Part shown: positions 22,953-31,397 of the stretch, piece by piece
Numbering within the stretch: the first letter of the stretch is position 1
How the letters are laid out: each line of letters starts with the position of its first letter
From: Melieria omissa
Lineage: Eukaryota; Arthropoda; Insecta; Diptera; Ulidiidae
Assembly: GCA_963971225.1 (NCBI GenBank)
Contig: OZ020269.1
Location: forward strand, 95,855,540 to 95,919,539
Direction: 5' to 3'
DNA length: 64,000 nucleotides
The notes under the pieces: generated by a model
What the model was told of the DNA's origin: nothing
The model's input: the letters and a program-made list of their open reading frames with translations, nothing else
Database searches by the model: none
Translations under genes and position numbers: made by a program

Positions 22953-23188
22953 TTCCCCTTTCAAACCCTCATCAGTCATAAAGCAGCTTTCATTTTTTCT
23001 CAAACATTTCTATGTATTTTTGCAGCCAAATTTAATATTACATTCCTCGCTCAGATCTCACTTTGTTAACAATCTCTGGTGCATTGTGTGTGCAATTAAT
23101 TTTAATTTGAAAATCTCCAACGTCTACAAGTCTTCAAAGTCATGCAGAATTCTTTCTTCCTTTCTCCTCATTGAAGTCCTCATAGCAA

Positions 23189-23469
23189 TTAGTTCGTCAG
23201 GCGATATTTAATGGCACGCAAAATCGGATACTTGTCGCCCGTGCACGAGCCACGGAAATCATCAAAGGACAAATCGAATAGCGCCACGCCGCCCAAATGG
23301 AGCTGTTGCACATAGCCCGCCTTCTCGGCAGCGGTGTCCGGATCCTCGTACGCCACCCAGATGCCGTTGTCGCCGTTCTTGTCCGCAGCGCGATAGGCGT
23401 AAATGCCAAAACGCCTAGTCGGATCAATGACCTTTTTGAGCGGCGAATTGGCACCCTTGGCATGGGCGT
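23189..23469 (-). CDS. Idgf6: Idgf6-like exon 3, 3' part (beyond the transposon)
   Basis: Minus-strand frame from the 8-bp target copy to the stop TAA at 23191-23189. It encodes NAHAKGANSPLKKVIDPTRR, FGIYAYRAADKNGDNGIWVA, YEDPDTAAEKAGYVQQLHLG, then GVALFDLSFDDFRGSCTGDK and YPILRAIKYRLTN. This is the C-terminal end of the GH18-like barrel: the G-V-A-L-F-D-L-S-x-D-D strand and the final Cys are family landmarks. There is no splice acceptor at the 23469/23470 edge; the exon simply meets the transposon end. In the assembled state this segment is separated from its start codon by 1,990 bp with stops, so it would be expressed only from alleles lacking the insertion. Confidence 0.9.
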
Positions 23470-25459
23470 TAGGGTGGAGTGAAAAACTCGATTTTAAAAT
23501 TTTTAGAAGCTAGTATTTTGGAAATGTGCCAAATGTCCATAGTACCAATCCTGCAAAATTGTATTAGTTTCTAACATCTCCTTGATCGCCCATCACCTAA
23601 TTGAAATAATTGTTTTTCATCAAAAGAAGTGAAAGCCGTATTTTCAACTCAGTTAAGGATTCAAAATAAATCTCAGTAACCTTTGCTTTAGGTTTGCGGT
23701 TTTTAAGTTATTTATTGTAGCAGTCCCGATTGAGCGAACAAAAACTTAGATCGGACTCGTCTGACAATGCTACTGTCGATGAGTACATTCCAGATAGAGA
23801 ATCAGTCAAAAGTAAGCCAAATCAGGATCGCCAATGTCAAAAAATGGCTTTCTCTCTGCCTTCCCCCACTATAGCTTGTGATCGGACCAGAGTTTCGGAC
23901 AGATCGGCTGCTGTATTAGCAACATCAGTTCTGCATGATCTTGGTCTCGAATCACCCAACGACCGATCCAAAGTAATTGACCGAAGCATAATCTGTCGAG
24001 AACGCAGTAAACTTCGAAAGGAACTGAGGCAGAACGAAGACGACCAGTTTGACCACACTCACAAGGGCATAGATGGACTATTCTTCGATCGCCGCAAGAA
24101 TAAAACTTTGACACAAGTTCTCAACGTCGACAACAAGTACCACAGAAAAACCATATCGGAAGAACACATAACCATCAACGCACAGCCGGGTTCTTCGTAC
24201 TTCAGTCATACGTCTCCGTCATCAGGCTGCAGCAAAGTCAGCCAGTCGCTAGTCATGAGTCATTAGTCGCTAATTTCAAAGAGTGAAATGCGAAGACAGA
24301 AAATATTAAAGTTGTCGGGTGTGACGGCACAAAAGTAAACGGCATATCAGTGGCTGATATGTCTACTCCATGCCAATGAGCTGCCCTTGCGCAATCTCTT
24401 CCAGTCACTTGATGGCGGGACTACAGGCCCTCATGGATTCTCTGGATCTATCGGAAAGCGGCTAATGACATATAGCGAACAGCCTGTCTCCTCATATCAA
24501 CCAGTTAAACTGACCGAGCAACTCTCCAATGTGAACCCAAATGAGTTGAGCACAAATAAGCGGTATCTACTGGAAATGTGCAATAGCATCAGCAAAGGTG
24601 AATGTAGCGTCGATCTGGCAGTGGGAACCCTGGGTGCCTGAATCATTCACGATGGTTAACGACGCGTCGGCCAATCAAATCCTCCAATTGTATGTCAGCG
24701 ACAAGAAACCGTCCAAGAATCTAACAACGATGGTCACGTTTATCATTCGCGTATATGCTCGGATGTGGTTTGGCACAAAACCCCAGCCATCATGCAAAGA
24801 GGGAGATAGGCACATTCACCAGATGCTCGTCAAGTCACGTTACCTCAGCCGTAAACTCAAGGGAATCGTTGACCCCGTTATTCACCGTAACGCGAACTTT
24901 GCTCAACCAGAAAATCTGCTCCTGGCCATGATGACGCAACATCGAGCACATATACGTGAGTTGGGCTTACGACGAGCGATGAAGGCCAGAGCTACCGCAG
25001 TCCCCAGTGAATAAATACGAAGGTTCAAGGTTCCCGCAAAACTTAACTTCGACGCCGTGGAATACTTCGACATGATTGACTGGGCAGTCTGCCCTATTTC
25101 GGAACCTCCCGTCATTAAAGCCATGACAGACGCTGAGCTCACGGATCTCATCACGACAGAGGTGACTCCAAATTTCATCTTTCCAAAGTTCCTAAGCAGT
25201 TTATACCATGTGTTTATAACTTTGGCATCATTAAATACTGTAATTATAAGGGTATTTGATTATTAACTAAATTTTAAGATGACTACCTTTAATGTCGCGT
25301 AATACTGTGAAATTAAAAGCCGCGATGGGAGATCAAAAAATTGTTTAATTTATTTCTAATTTTTACACAGCTTTCTATTGATGTATTGGCACATTTTGAG
25401 ATATCTAGCGAATTGATATTCCAAAAAAATTTTTTTTTGGCCATTTTCACTCCAGCCTA
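23470..25459. mobile_element. hAT-like DNA transposon inserted in Idgf6 coding exon
   Basis: The left end reads TAGGGTGGAGTGAAAA (23470-23485). The right end, reverse complemented, reads TAGGCTGGAGTGAAAA, a 15 of 16 match. The flanks are an exact 8-bp duplication, ATGGGCGT, at 23462-23469 and 25460-25467. An 8-bp duplication with a YAGGG-type tip fits the hAT superfamily; P and some other superfamilies also make 8-bp duplications, so the class is inferred. Both sides of the insertion are one continuous Idgf6 exon, and removing the element plus one target copy restores the frame. The interior holds a decayed protein-coding region of an unnamed family (separate entry). Confidence 0.88.
23721..25240 (+). 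pseudogene. Decayed transposon ORF, uncharacterised arthropod protein family
   Basis: The frame begins after an acceptor-like TTTATTGTAG, with no ATG. It reads through basic, Asp-rich sequence (LATSVLHDLGLESPNDRSKV, then LRKELRQNEDDQFD). It then gives QWLICLLHANELPLRNLFQS and DGGTTGPHGFSGSIGKRL near 24340-24480, and LSTNKRYLLEMCNSISKGEC near 24540-24600. A frameshift near 24600-24650 leads to LQLYVSDKKPSKNLTTMVTF, IIRVYARMWFGTKPQPSC, PVIHRNANFAQPENLLLAMM and HIRELGLRRAMKARA. In-frame stops fall at about 24264, 24339 and 25012; after the last, IRRFKVPAKLNFDAVEYFDM and IDWAVCPISEPPV continue. I recall these blocks from unnamed proteins in aphids and other arthropods but know no assigned function. 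The D...C-x-L-H order loosely recalls RNase H-fold transposases; this is inference only. Confidence 0.65.
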
Positions 25460-25839
25460 ATGGGCGTTGTTTGCGTTGGGTAGCAGCGCACAAACTTCGG
25501 GCCAGCTGTAGATGCCCTGCACGCCTGTGTTGGGACCGGCTGGCGCCTCGTTTTCCACCTTCGACACTGGCGGCGAGCCCGTCTCACCCGAGTCGTCGGT
25601 CATTTTCCAGACACGACCATAGGCCGGCACGCCCACATTGATTTTCGAGGCGGGGCAATTGTTGCGCAGCCAATACTGCACCTGGTAGTTGACATTGAAG
25701 CGGGGATCGCGATCGGCCATCTCGTAGAGCGGTGCCGGCAAGTCGGCCAGCTCGGGATTGCGTTCCGGTGTGTAGAAATCGAAAAGGCCCAAATTGACAA
25801 AGTCCAGATAGTTGATAATGGCCGGCACATCATAGAACA
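25460..25839 (-). CDS. Idgf6: Idgf6-like exon 3, 5' part (before the transposon)
   Basis: The acceptor on the minus strand is ATATTTTTAG; the C left over from exon 2 plus TG gives Leu. It encodes FYDVPAIINYLDFVNLGLFD, then FYTPERNPELADLPAPLYEM, FNVNYQVQYWLRNNCPASKI, NVGVPAYGRVWKMTDDSGET, and GVQGIYSWPEVCALLPNANN. The Y-W-x-x-x-x-x-P-x-x-K-I-x-V-G-V-P-x-Y-G-R block is the conserved GH18 barrel strand, and the insertion G-E-T-G is typical of IDGFs. In the assembled sequence the frame reaches TAG three bases into the transposon, right after ALLPNANNAH, so the protein encoded here would be truncated. Confidence 0.93.
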
Positions 25840-25912
25840 CTAAAAATATATATATAAAATAATATATAGTCAGCAAATCTTTAAATCTAGTAAACAACTG
25901 TAAGCGACTTAC

Positions 25913-26488
25913 GGGATGAATTCACGTTGGGCAGCACCGACGCTGACAACAACAAATTGTCTGGTCTGAATTCGTTCTTGAGGTCACGCAGCAAAGCCGT
26001 AAATTGTTCCTTGTGCGCTTCGGAATTCTCATCGATAATGAAATCCCCGGTGAAGGCCTTCTTGAAGCCCTTCCACAGGCTGCCGAAACCGCTGTGCACC
26101 TTCTTCGGTTTGTTCTTGGGGAATTGCCATGCCACATCCATACCATCGAAGCCATAAGTCTTCACAAGAGCGTAAGCAGTGTTGATGAAGCGTGCACGGC
26201 CTGCTGGATTCTCCAACAATTCCAGATACTTGTTGGGCAAATCTTTGGCATCTTCGCCAGTTTCAATATCCTTATCGCCGCCAAGACTAAGCAGCACCTT
26301 AAGTTGGGGATACTTGCGCTTGACACGGGTGACAACGCGGTAGAGTCCTTTGCCCAGATCCAAATCAAGATTTTGATTCAAGCTAACTGCTTTGTAGGAA
26401 TCACGCTCAATGCCCGCATAACCATAGACCAGATAGTCGCAAAATTGCAGAGCCGGTTCCAAGTCGTCGATAATCAATTTGCCGAGAC
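25913..26488 (-). CDS. Idgf6: Idgf6-like exon 2 (chitinase-like barrel, inactive catalytic site)
   Basis: The acceptor is CTTCTCAG and the donor is CATCCC|GTAAGT on the minus strand. It encodes LGKLIIDDLEPALQFCDYLV, YGYAGIERDSYKAVSLNQNL, LKVLLSLGGDKDIETGEDAK, and FDGMDVAWQFPKNKPKKVHS, then the IDGF-specific region FGSLWKGFKKAFTGDFIIDE. In active GH18 chitinases the D-x-x-D-x-D-x-E motif ends in the catalytic Glu. Here the same position in DGMDVAWQ is Gln, which is the known reason IDGFs lack hydrolase activity. The extra S-G-F-G-S-L-W-K-G loop is an IDGF trait. The adjoining intron toward exon 3 is 73 bp. Confidence 0.95.
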
Positions 26489-26606
26489 CTGAGAAGAGTG
26501 AAGAAATGTGACGTAAAAATTAAAAATAAATTAGATTGAACTTATGTCGTAGGTAGGCAGATAGGTGGATGGTTAGGTTGGTGTTTAATGAAAGATTTAA
26601 AGGTAG

Positions 26607-26918
26607 CCGTAGCTCAGCTGGCTAGTGCGTTGGGCCGCGAGTCAAGACTCCGCGAGTTCAATACTCCGTTGCGTTAACAGCGAAAAAAAGGAAAACAACA
26701 ATTTTTCTTTCGACGGTTGTCCTCTCAGCAGGAAATGGCAAACCTCTGAGAGTAAAATTGCCTATGAAAAATCTCCCAACTCGCCGTTCGGAATCGGCAT
26801 AAAACTGTAAGTCCCTTCCAACCTTGTAAAAAACATTCACACGCCCAACACGGTTGGTTGCGGGTAGGTAGGCCTTAGTCTCGTAATCGGGCTGTCGTGC
26901 CAGTCAAGAAGAAGAAGA
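26607..26918 (+). mobile_element. tRNA-derived SINE, family A, copy 1, with 14-bp target duplication
   Basis: The head is CCGTAGCTCAGCTGGCTAGT (A box) with CGCGAGTTCAATACTCC (degenerate B box). The body contains CTGTCC-type CCTCTCAGCAGGAAATGGC, AAACCTCTGAGAGTAAAATTG, then GGAATCGGCATAAAACTGTA, and ends GTCAAGAAGAAGAAGA. The repeat AGATTTAAAGGTAG at 26593-26606 and 26919-26932 flanks it exactly. It lies in the first intron of the Idgf6-like gene, on the opposite strand. Confidence 0.88.
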
Positions 26919-26962
26919 AGATTTAAAGGTAGGTAAGTAGGTAGAGTAAGTAGGTAGGTAGG

Positions 26963-27298
26963 CAGCCGCCGTGGCTCAGTTGGTTAGTGCGCGGTCCAAC
27001 GAGTCGCATGCAGAGCGACGCAAGATCGAATACTGCATGTAGTAACACCTAAAAAAAATAACGGGAAACTCGTTTTCTCTTTCGGTGGCTGTCCTCTCAG
27101 CTGGAAATGGCAAACCTCTGAGAGTAAAAATTGCCTATGAAAAAAGCTCCCAACCTGCCGTTCGGAACCGGCATAAAACTGTAGGTCCCTTCCACCCGCG
27201 TACAAAATTCACACGCACAACACGGGTGGTTGCGGGAAGCTTGGCCTTAGTCTCGCGTAAGCGGGCTGTCGTGCCAATCAATTAATTCAATTAATTAA
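26963..27298 (+). mobile_element. tRNA-derived SINE, family A, copy 2 (variant)
   Basis: The head is GCCGCCGTGGCTCAGTTGGT, then TAGTGCGCGGTCCAACGAGT and AAGATCGAATACTGC. The body matches copy 1 (CTGTCCTCTCAGCTGGAAAT, GGCAAACCTCTGAGAGTAAA, CATAAAACTGTAGGTCCCTT). Its tail is AATTAATTCAATTAATTAA instead of GAA repeats, and the head differs enough to suggest a subfamily. Target duplication is unclear because both flanks are GTAG-rich. Confidence 0.82.
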
Positions 27299-27500
27299 GT
27301 AGGTAGATAAATGGATAAGTTGGTATATAGGACGGAGGGTAGGTAAGTGGATATTCAGGAATGTTTACCTATGTATAGACAGGTAGACGGATAAATAGGT
27401 ATGTGGGTAGATATGTAGGTAGTTAGACAGGTAGTTAGGTGAGTAGTTTGGTAGGTAGTTAGTTAGGTAGCGAGTTCAGTATGTAGTTAGGTAGATGTGA
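27298..27500 (+). repeat. GTAG-type simple repeat
   Basis: Runs of GTAGGTAG, GGTAGATAGATAAATGG and TAGTTAGGTAGG lie on the plus strand. A similar run sits before SINE copy 2 (26928-26962), so the SINE seems to have landed inside one longer GTAG block. Confidence 0.8.
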
Positions 27501-27894
27501 ACACAGATGTGTGAACAAGCAAAAATTAATCAGGAATGAATACTCCGAAAGAAAGTTCCCTAGGCAATAGAGGCTTATGCTGATATAACAATTTATTGGA
27601 CTGAGACCCCTCTTACTCCAGGTGTAACTCACTATGACCTGTTAGATCTATTGCAACCTACTAATGACTCATAAGACCACAAAGCTCTCATCTCTAGGGT
27701 CTCTGTCGGATCAATATTTGCTACAAATTTTTGAATGTCGAAGTACTGGATAGAGTTGAGGAGTTCAACTTTTCTCCGAGACATAGTCCACGTAGAATCT
27801 ATAACTCTACAGACCTATCTATCTACATATCTATCTATCTATATCCCCATCACGGGTTAGCTGCCTTGGATCCGCGTCATTCCCTTCCTTGGAA

Positions 27895-28055
27895 AGAATT
27901 GCCGAAAAAAGCGACGACCTTCTTAGATTTGCCAGAAAGTGCTTAAAAACCCACATATAGGTCTGGAACTTCAGCATTTTGGTACCACTAGGGACCACTA
28001 CTTGGTCAATGTGAGACTCCTTGGGTCAGCCAACCTAACCTAACTATATCCCAGA
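27895..28055 (+). mobile_element. Probable LINE 3' end with AACCTAACC tail
   Basis: The sequence ends CTTGGGTCAGCCAACCTAACCTAAC, the same kind of tail as the LINE end at 8370-8385. Short plus-strand frames ahead of it (TTFLDLPESA) recall the last residues of R1/Jockey-like polyproteins only vaguely. The support is mainly the tail. Confidence 0.35.
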
Positions 28056-28330
28056 ACTAGTTGGAGCTTCCAGTTAAGTTGACTCTGAATGTTGACTCTG
28101 GATTGTTGCAAAAGAAGTTTCAATGTGAATCTCCCTTCTTCTAGAACAAGTGAAGGATCAAATAATTGGTTTTTTTTTCTGTCCATGCGACTCGCACAGA
28201 AACCTTTCGAAAACAGTCACAACGTCTTGGCGTGGGTATCTATCGACATTGATCCGTCAGAACCGACCCGTCAGGGTTCTTACGTGGTAAATTTTAGTCA
28301 TACCTAACGGGAAATTTACAGAAAAATACC

Positions 28331-28742
28331 AAAAACATATTTTGAACCAGCAATTTTTCTGTTTGGGGGCGTTTGAACCCCCAAAAACATATTTTGAACC
28401 AGCAATTTTTCTGTTTGGGGGCGTTTGAACCCCCAAAAACATATTTTGAACCAGCAATTGTTCTGTTTGGGGGCGTTTGAACCCCCAAAAACATATTTTG
28501 AACCAGCAATTTTTCTGTTTGGGGGCGTTGAACCCACAAAAACATATTTTGAACCAGCAATTTTTCATTTGGGGGCGTTTGAACCCCCAAAAACCTATTT
28601 TGAATCAGTAATTTTTCTATTTTGGGGCGTTTTAACCCCCAAAAACATATTTTGAACCAGCAATTTTTCTGTTTTGGGGCGTTTGAACCCCAAAAACATA
28701 TTTTGAACCAGCAAATGTTTCTATTTTGGGGCGTTTGAACCC
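28331..28742. repeat. 52-bp tandem repeat, eight copies, each with a G5/C5 hairpin
   Basis: The unit is AAAAACATATTTTGAACCAG, then CAATTTTTCTGTTTGG, then GGGCGTTTGAACCCCC. Unit starts at 28331, 28383, 28435, 28487, 28538, 28589, 28641 and 28692 give periods of 51-52 bp. The GGGGGCGTTTGAACCCCC segment is an inverted repeat in nearly every copy. The block lies in the first Idgf6 intron. It translates to repetitive frames on both strands that are not genes. Confidence 0.95.
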
Positions 28743-28759
28743 GTAAACCCTCCCTGTGT

Positions 28760-29480
28760 GCATCACTGACTGTATCTAAAATTTTTTTTTAATTTCTAAA
28801 CCAAACCCTCAAAGCTTCTAGCAACAACAATTTAACAACAGCAACAATTTAAATTCTAAGGCCATCAAATTTCACTTTTTTTAATTAATTTAATTTGATT
28901 TTTAATTTGATTCAGTGCCCAAATCAGTTGCCGGCTCTACACACAAAAACTTTTGCTTCTACAAAAAATCGCCTACATACAGACAACTCAGATAGGTGAC
29001 AGCTTTAAATTGTTTGCAAGTACAACAACAATGAAATTAACGTTCAGAGTTCAAAAGTATTTTAGACTACTTCTAAGAATAATCTCACAGATCAACACCA
29101 ACAAAAATATTTCGCACTGTGACTGGTGCACGATTCACCGATTTGTTATCGCAATTTGGTTTCAACATCATAATCGCTGTTTTTACTTTTTTGCAAAGTT
29201 TTAAAGGGTAATTTTTTCCAACAAACAAGTAAGTAGAGCTTATTAACGCTGATTTCCAGTAAAATCTGGTTGTCAACAAATAAATTATTTAAAAAAAAAC
29301 CTATGAATTCAAGCTTTTGTCAACTCATGAGCCACTGCTAACAGCCGTTAATGCTAATTAACATTTTAAGTGTACAAAAACAATTTAACACCTCAGTTGC
29401 CACCTTACGTAAGCACCAAATGAAGCTCGAACTAAGCGTCAAAAACTGCTGCACTTCACCGGCTAAACGCGACAACACTC
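28760..29480. other. Idgf6 intron 1, part near exon 1
   Basis: AT-rich intron without recognised elements. No regulatory motif could be supported. Confidence 0.45.
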
Positions 29481-29482
29481 AC

Positions 29483-29612
29483 CTTCCTTGATGAAGCTGC
29501 TCGAGTCATAGTAGCAAACCATATGTTTCTGCGGTCCGGTGGGCTGCTGATTGCCCACTTTGACGGCCAGGGCGGCCGCAATGAAAAGTGAAAACACAAT
29601 AAATTCTTTCAT
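29483..29612 (-). CDS. Idgf6: Idgf6-like exon 1 (start codon and signal peptide)
   Basis: The first ATG is at 29612-29610 on the minus strand, preceded by GTGAAA. It encodes MKEFIVFSLFIAAALAVKVG, then NQQPTGPQKHMVCYYDSSSF and IKE. Residues 1-16 are a clear signal peptide (hydrophobic IVFSLFIAAALA), fitting a secreted protein. H-M-V-C-Y-Y-D-S-S-S-F is the first barrel strand of GH18-like proteins, with the first conserved Cys. The donor is GGAAG|GTGAGT, and G plus GT of exon 2 rebuilds Gly. Intron 1 is 2,994 bp and carries two SINEs and the 52-bp satellite. No other Met lies upstream in frame close by. Confidence 0.95.
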
Positions 29613-29715
29613 TTTCACAAAAACAATGCGTACATAGACGCTCGGGTCGGGACACTAGAATTCGCACGCGTACAGTCGAACAACGAACAGCGAACAGAGA
29701 AATCAGAGAGCAGCG

Positions 29716-29750
29716 CGATCCACTCGACGCTCCGTCAAAACTGAAACTGA
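29716..29750 (-). promoter_or_regulatory. Candidate TATA-less core promoter (Inr + DPE) of the Idgf6-like gene
   Basis: On the minus strand TCAGTT (29750-29745) matches the fly initiator TCAKTY, with +1 A at 29748. GGATCG occupies +28 to +33 (29721-29716); its first five bases fit the downstream promoter element RGWYV. No TATA box is visible about 30 bp upstream. A second overlapping TCAGTT follows directly. The 5' UTR would be 136 nt. Confidence 0.5.
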
Positions 29751-29759
29751 TCACAGCCG

Positions 29760-30100
29760 TTGTTCGAGATGCGAATCGAAGACCGGCTGTGGCTGTCGTT
29801 GTTGATGAAACCGAAATCGAAATCGAAATCGCCTCAAGGCGGCCGGCCACACAGACAATCTTCGTATTTCAAATACAACATACACGAGTGTCTATAGCTT
29901 TGACTTGGAAATTGATTTTCTATGTATTTATTATAAATAATTTGTTTCGCTTTTATTTCTTATCAATTATACATATCGCTGTTGTTGTGGTTACTTGTTA
30001 CTTGATTTTTTCAATAGAAGTGAATATTTTCGATTTCATTTTGCGGTCCATATGCGACACCCTGCATTGAGGTGTAAGCATTTTGGTGTATTTGGGCTAA
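29760..30100. other. Upstream flank of the Idgf6-like gene
   Basis: Contains a short GAAATC repeat (GAAATCGAAATCGAAATCGC, about 29810-29832) just upstream of the putative promoter. No other motif was recognised. Confidence 0.4.
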
Positions 30101-30107
30101 TTTGCCC

Positions 30108-30232
30108 TCGTGAATCAGTGGTCAGTGTGCTGAGTTACGAATGGGAGGGTAGTAGGTTCGAATGCAAGGATTTTGTCGTTCTTCGAGTGTACTTCAAACA
30201 AATATTAAAATTAAAATTAAAATTAAATATTA
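30108..30232 (+). mobile_element. Short tRNA-like SINE, family C, copy 1
   Basis: Reads GAATCAGTGGTCAGTGTGCT, GAGTTACGAATGGGAGGG, then AGTAGGTTCGAATGC (B-box-like), and ends in ATTAAAATTAAAATTAAA. A second copy lies at 30622-30735. About 120 bp long, with a simple tail. The LINE 3' end at 30236 follows directly. Confidence 0.55.
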
Positions 30233-30235
30233 TTA

Positions 30236-30510
30236 CTATGGAATGCTCGGGCAAGAAGGAGATGGAAAACAATGGGAAACCAACATTCCAGAATTTCGAA
30301 GAGATAGCGAAGTGCACCATACACTCGCTACTCTCTTTCATCAACCTCACGGATTGGATATAGGATATACACTGTAAAAGGTCCGGAAGACAAACATCAG
30401 TATACCGTAAAGTACCTATCGGGAATAGTGGTAACAAAACGGCGCTAACGCACTAATTGGATGTTCATGTTGGATGTAACATCGCCACTTGAACCAACCA
30501 ACCAACCATG
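30236..30510 (+). mobile_element. LINE 3' end, I/Jockey-like, with ACCA tail
   Basis: The frame PTFQNFEEIAKCTIHSLLSF, then INLTDWI and a stop (about 30280-30363), is the same C-terminus as in the minus-strand LINE at 62436-62642. The 3' UTR (AAAGGTCCGGAAGACAAACA, TCGGGAATAGTGGTAACAAA) matches 62300-62440 in inverse orientation and ends AACCAACCAACCAACC. The copy is 5'-truncated after about 100 coding bases. Confidence 0.8.
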
Positions 30511-30621
30511 GAATACTCGAGCTCTCCTCTAAAGGTAGATGAAGAAAAGTTTCAACAGTTTCAATCCACTGGTTCCCACCATAACTATTCAAGAAGCTAT
30601 AAAAATCAAATTTGATGATAT

Positions 30622-30735
30622 GGTTCAGTTCTCAGTGCGTTGAATTACGAGTCAGAGGGTAGTTAGTTCGAATGAAAGGAATTATTGTTTCGACGTGTGA
30701 ATTTTAAACAGTTAGTAACAAACAAACAAAATGTA
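30622..30735 (+). mobile_element. Short tRNA-like SINE, family C, copy 2
   Basis: GGTTCAGTTCTCAGTGCGTT, GAATTACGAGTCAGAGGG and TAGTTAGTTCGAATGAAAGG align with copy 1 at 30108. The tail is AACAAACAAACAAAATG. Confidence 0.5.
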
Positions 30736-30739
30736 TTAC

Positions 30740-31395
30740 TTGGGTACGAACTTCACATTAAACTGCATATAAAGGGTGATACGGTTTCAAGAAGTTAGTG
30801 CCCATAGTAACTTTTTAAGAAGTTAAGATATGACAATGAAATTTTATAAGAGAACTGTACTGGGATTCTATGAAGTAGTTTATAATGTGTCTATTTTTCC
30901 AAAGAAATCTTCCCTATTCAGTCTTCAACTATGCTCATAGGAGGTTCAAATCAAGGGATCAGAATTTCTTTCTTTGAAACCTTGTTTCATAACTTTTGCA
31001 TTATTTTAGGATTAATGCAATCATAGGGGACTCTATACCAAAAAAAGGGTTGTCAGGCCTTAAGTACCATATAAGACTATTGTGCTACTAATATATATAA
31101 AAGTTTATATATATTTCTAAAGGTGTTTCTTATTTATCTTTCTATCTTCTGTACGTATTGACTTCTAAACAGATCAGAAGAAGCGAATATATTCTAAGCA
31201 TTGAATATAGTATATAGTACGCTATTTATCGAACTCCTACTGGCTATGTATTACTTAAGAGTATCATTATTGATATAGGTGTATTGTTGATAAGTTCCTG
31301 ACTATAAAAATATCACTAGTCACTGTGAATGTTATGAGTTTTCCAGATAGGGCCGAAACCCAACATTAGTGTGAGCTCAATAAACTAGGTTTTAA
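30740..31395. other. Intron sequence, nothing recognised
   Basis: AT-rich, no supported element or gene. Confidence 0.45.
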
Positions 31396-31397
31396 AC

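Larger units (their letters stand above)
23189..29612 (-). other. Idgf6: Idgf6-like gene locus, nested antisense in the pgant intron
   Basis: Three coding exons on the minus strand, 29612-29483, 26488-25913 and 25839-23189, belong to one imaginal disc growth factor gene. The third exon is split by a 1,990-bp transposon. Without the transposon and one target copy the exons sum to 130 + 576 + 653 nt, exactly 453 codons including the stop, so 452 residues. That is the length I recall for the Drosophila protein. IDGFs are secreted, chitinase-fold proteins without chitinase activity that act as growth factors and in cuticle and wound responses. All splice sites are GT-AG and keep frame. As assembled, translation would stop right after the His codon at the insertion point, losing about the last 90 residues. 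Confidence 0.9.

Noticed and set aside
23197..23463. Arg/Thr-rich minus-strand frame
   Set aside because: It is a shadow of the true Idgf6 exon frame, which reads KGANSPLKKVIDPTRRFGIY and matches the protein family.
23470..25459. Treating this stretch as an ordinary Idgf6 intron
   Set aside because: Its edges are not GT-AG on the minus strand. They are matched inverted repeats with an 8-bp duplication, and the exon is continuous across it.
26607..26700. Functional tRNA gene
   Set aside because: The A and B boxes are present but no cloverleaf closes, and the copy is part of a repeated SINE with body, tail and target duplication.
28331..28742. CRISPR-like array
   Set aside because: Repeats are head-to-tail with no unique spacers, in a eukaryotic intron; it is a satellite.
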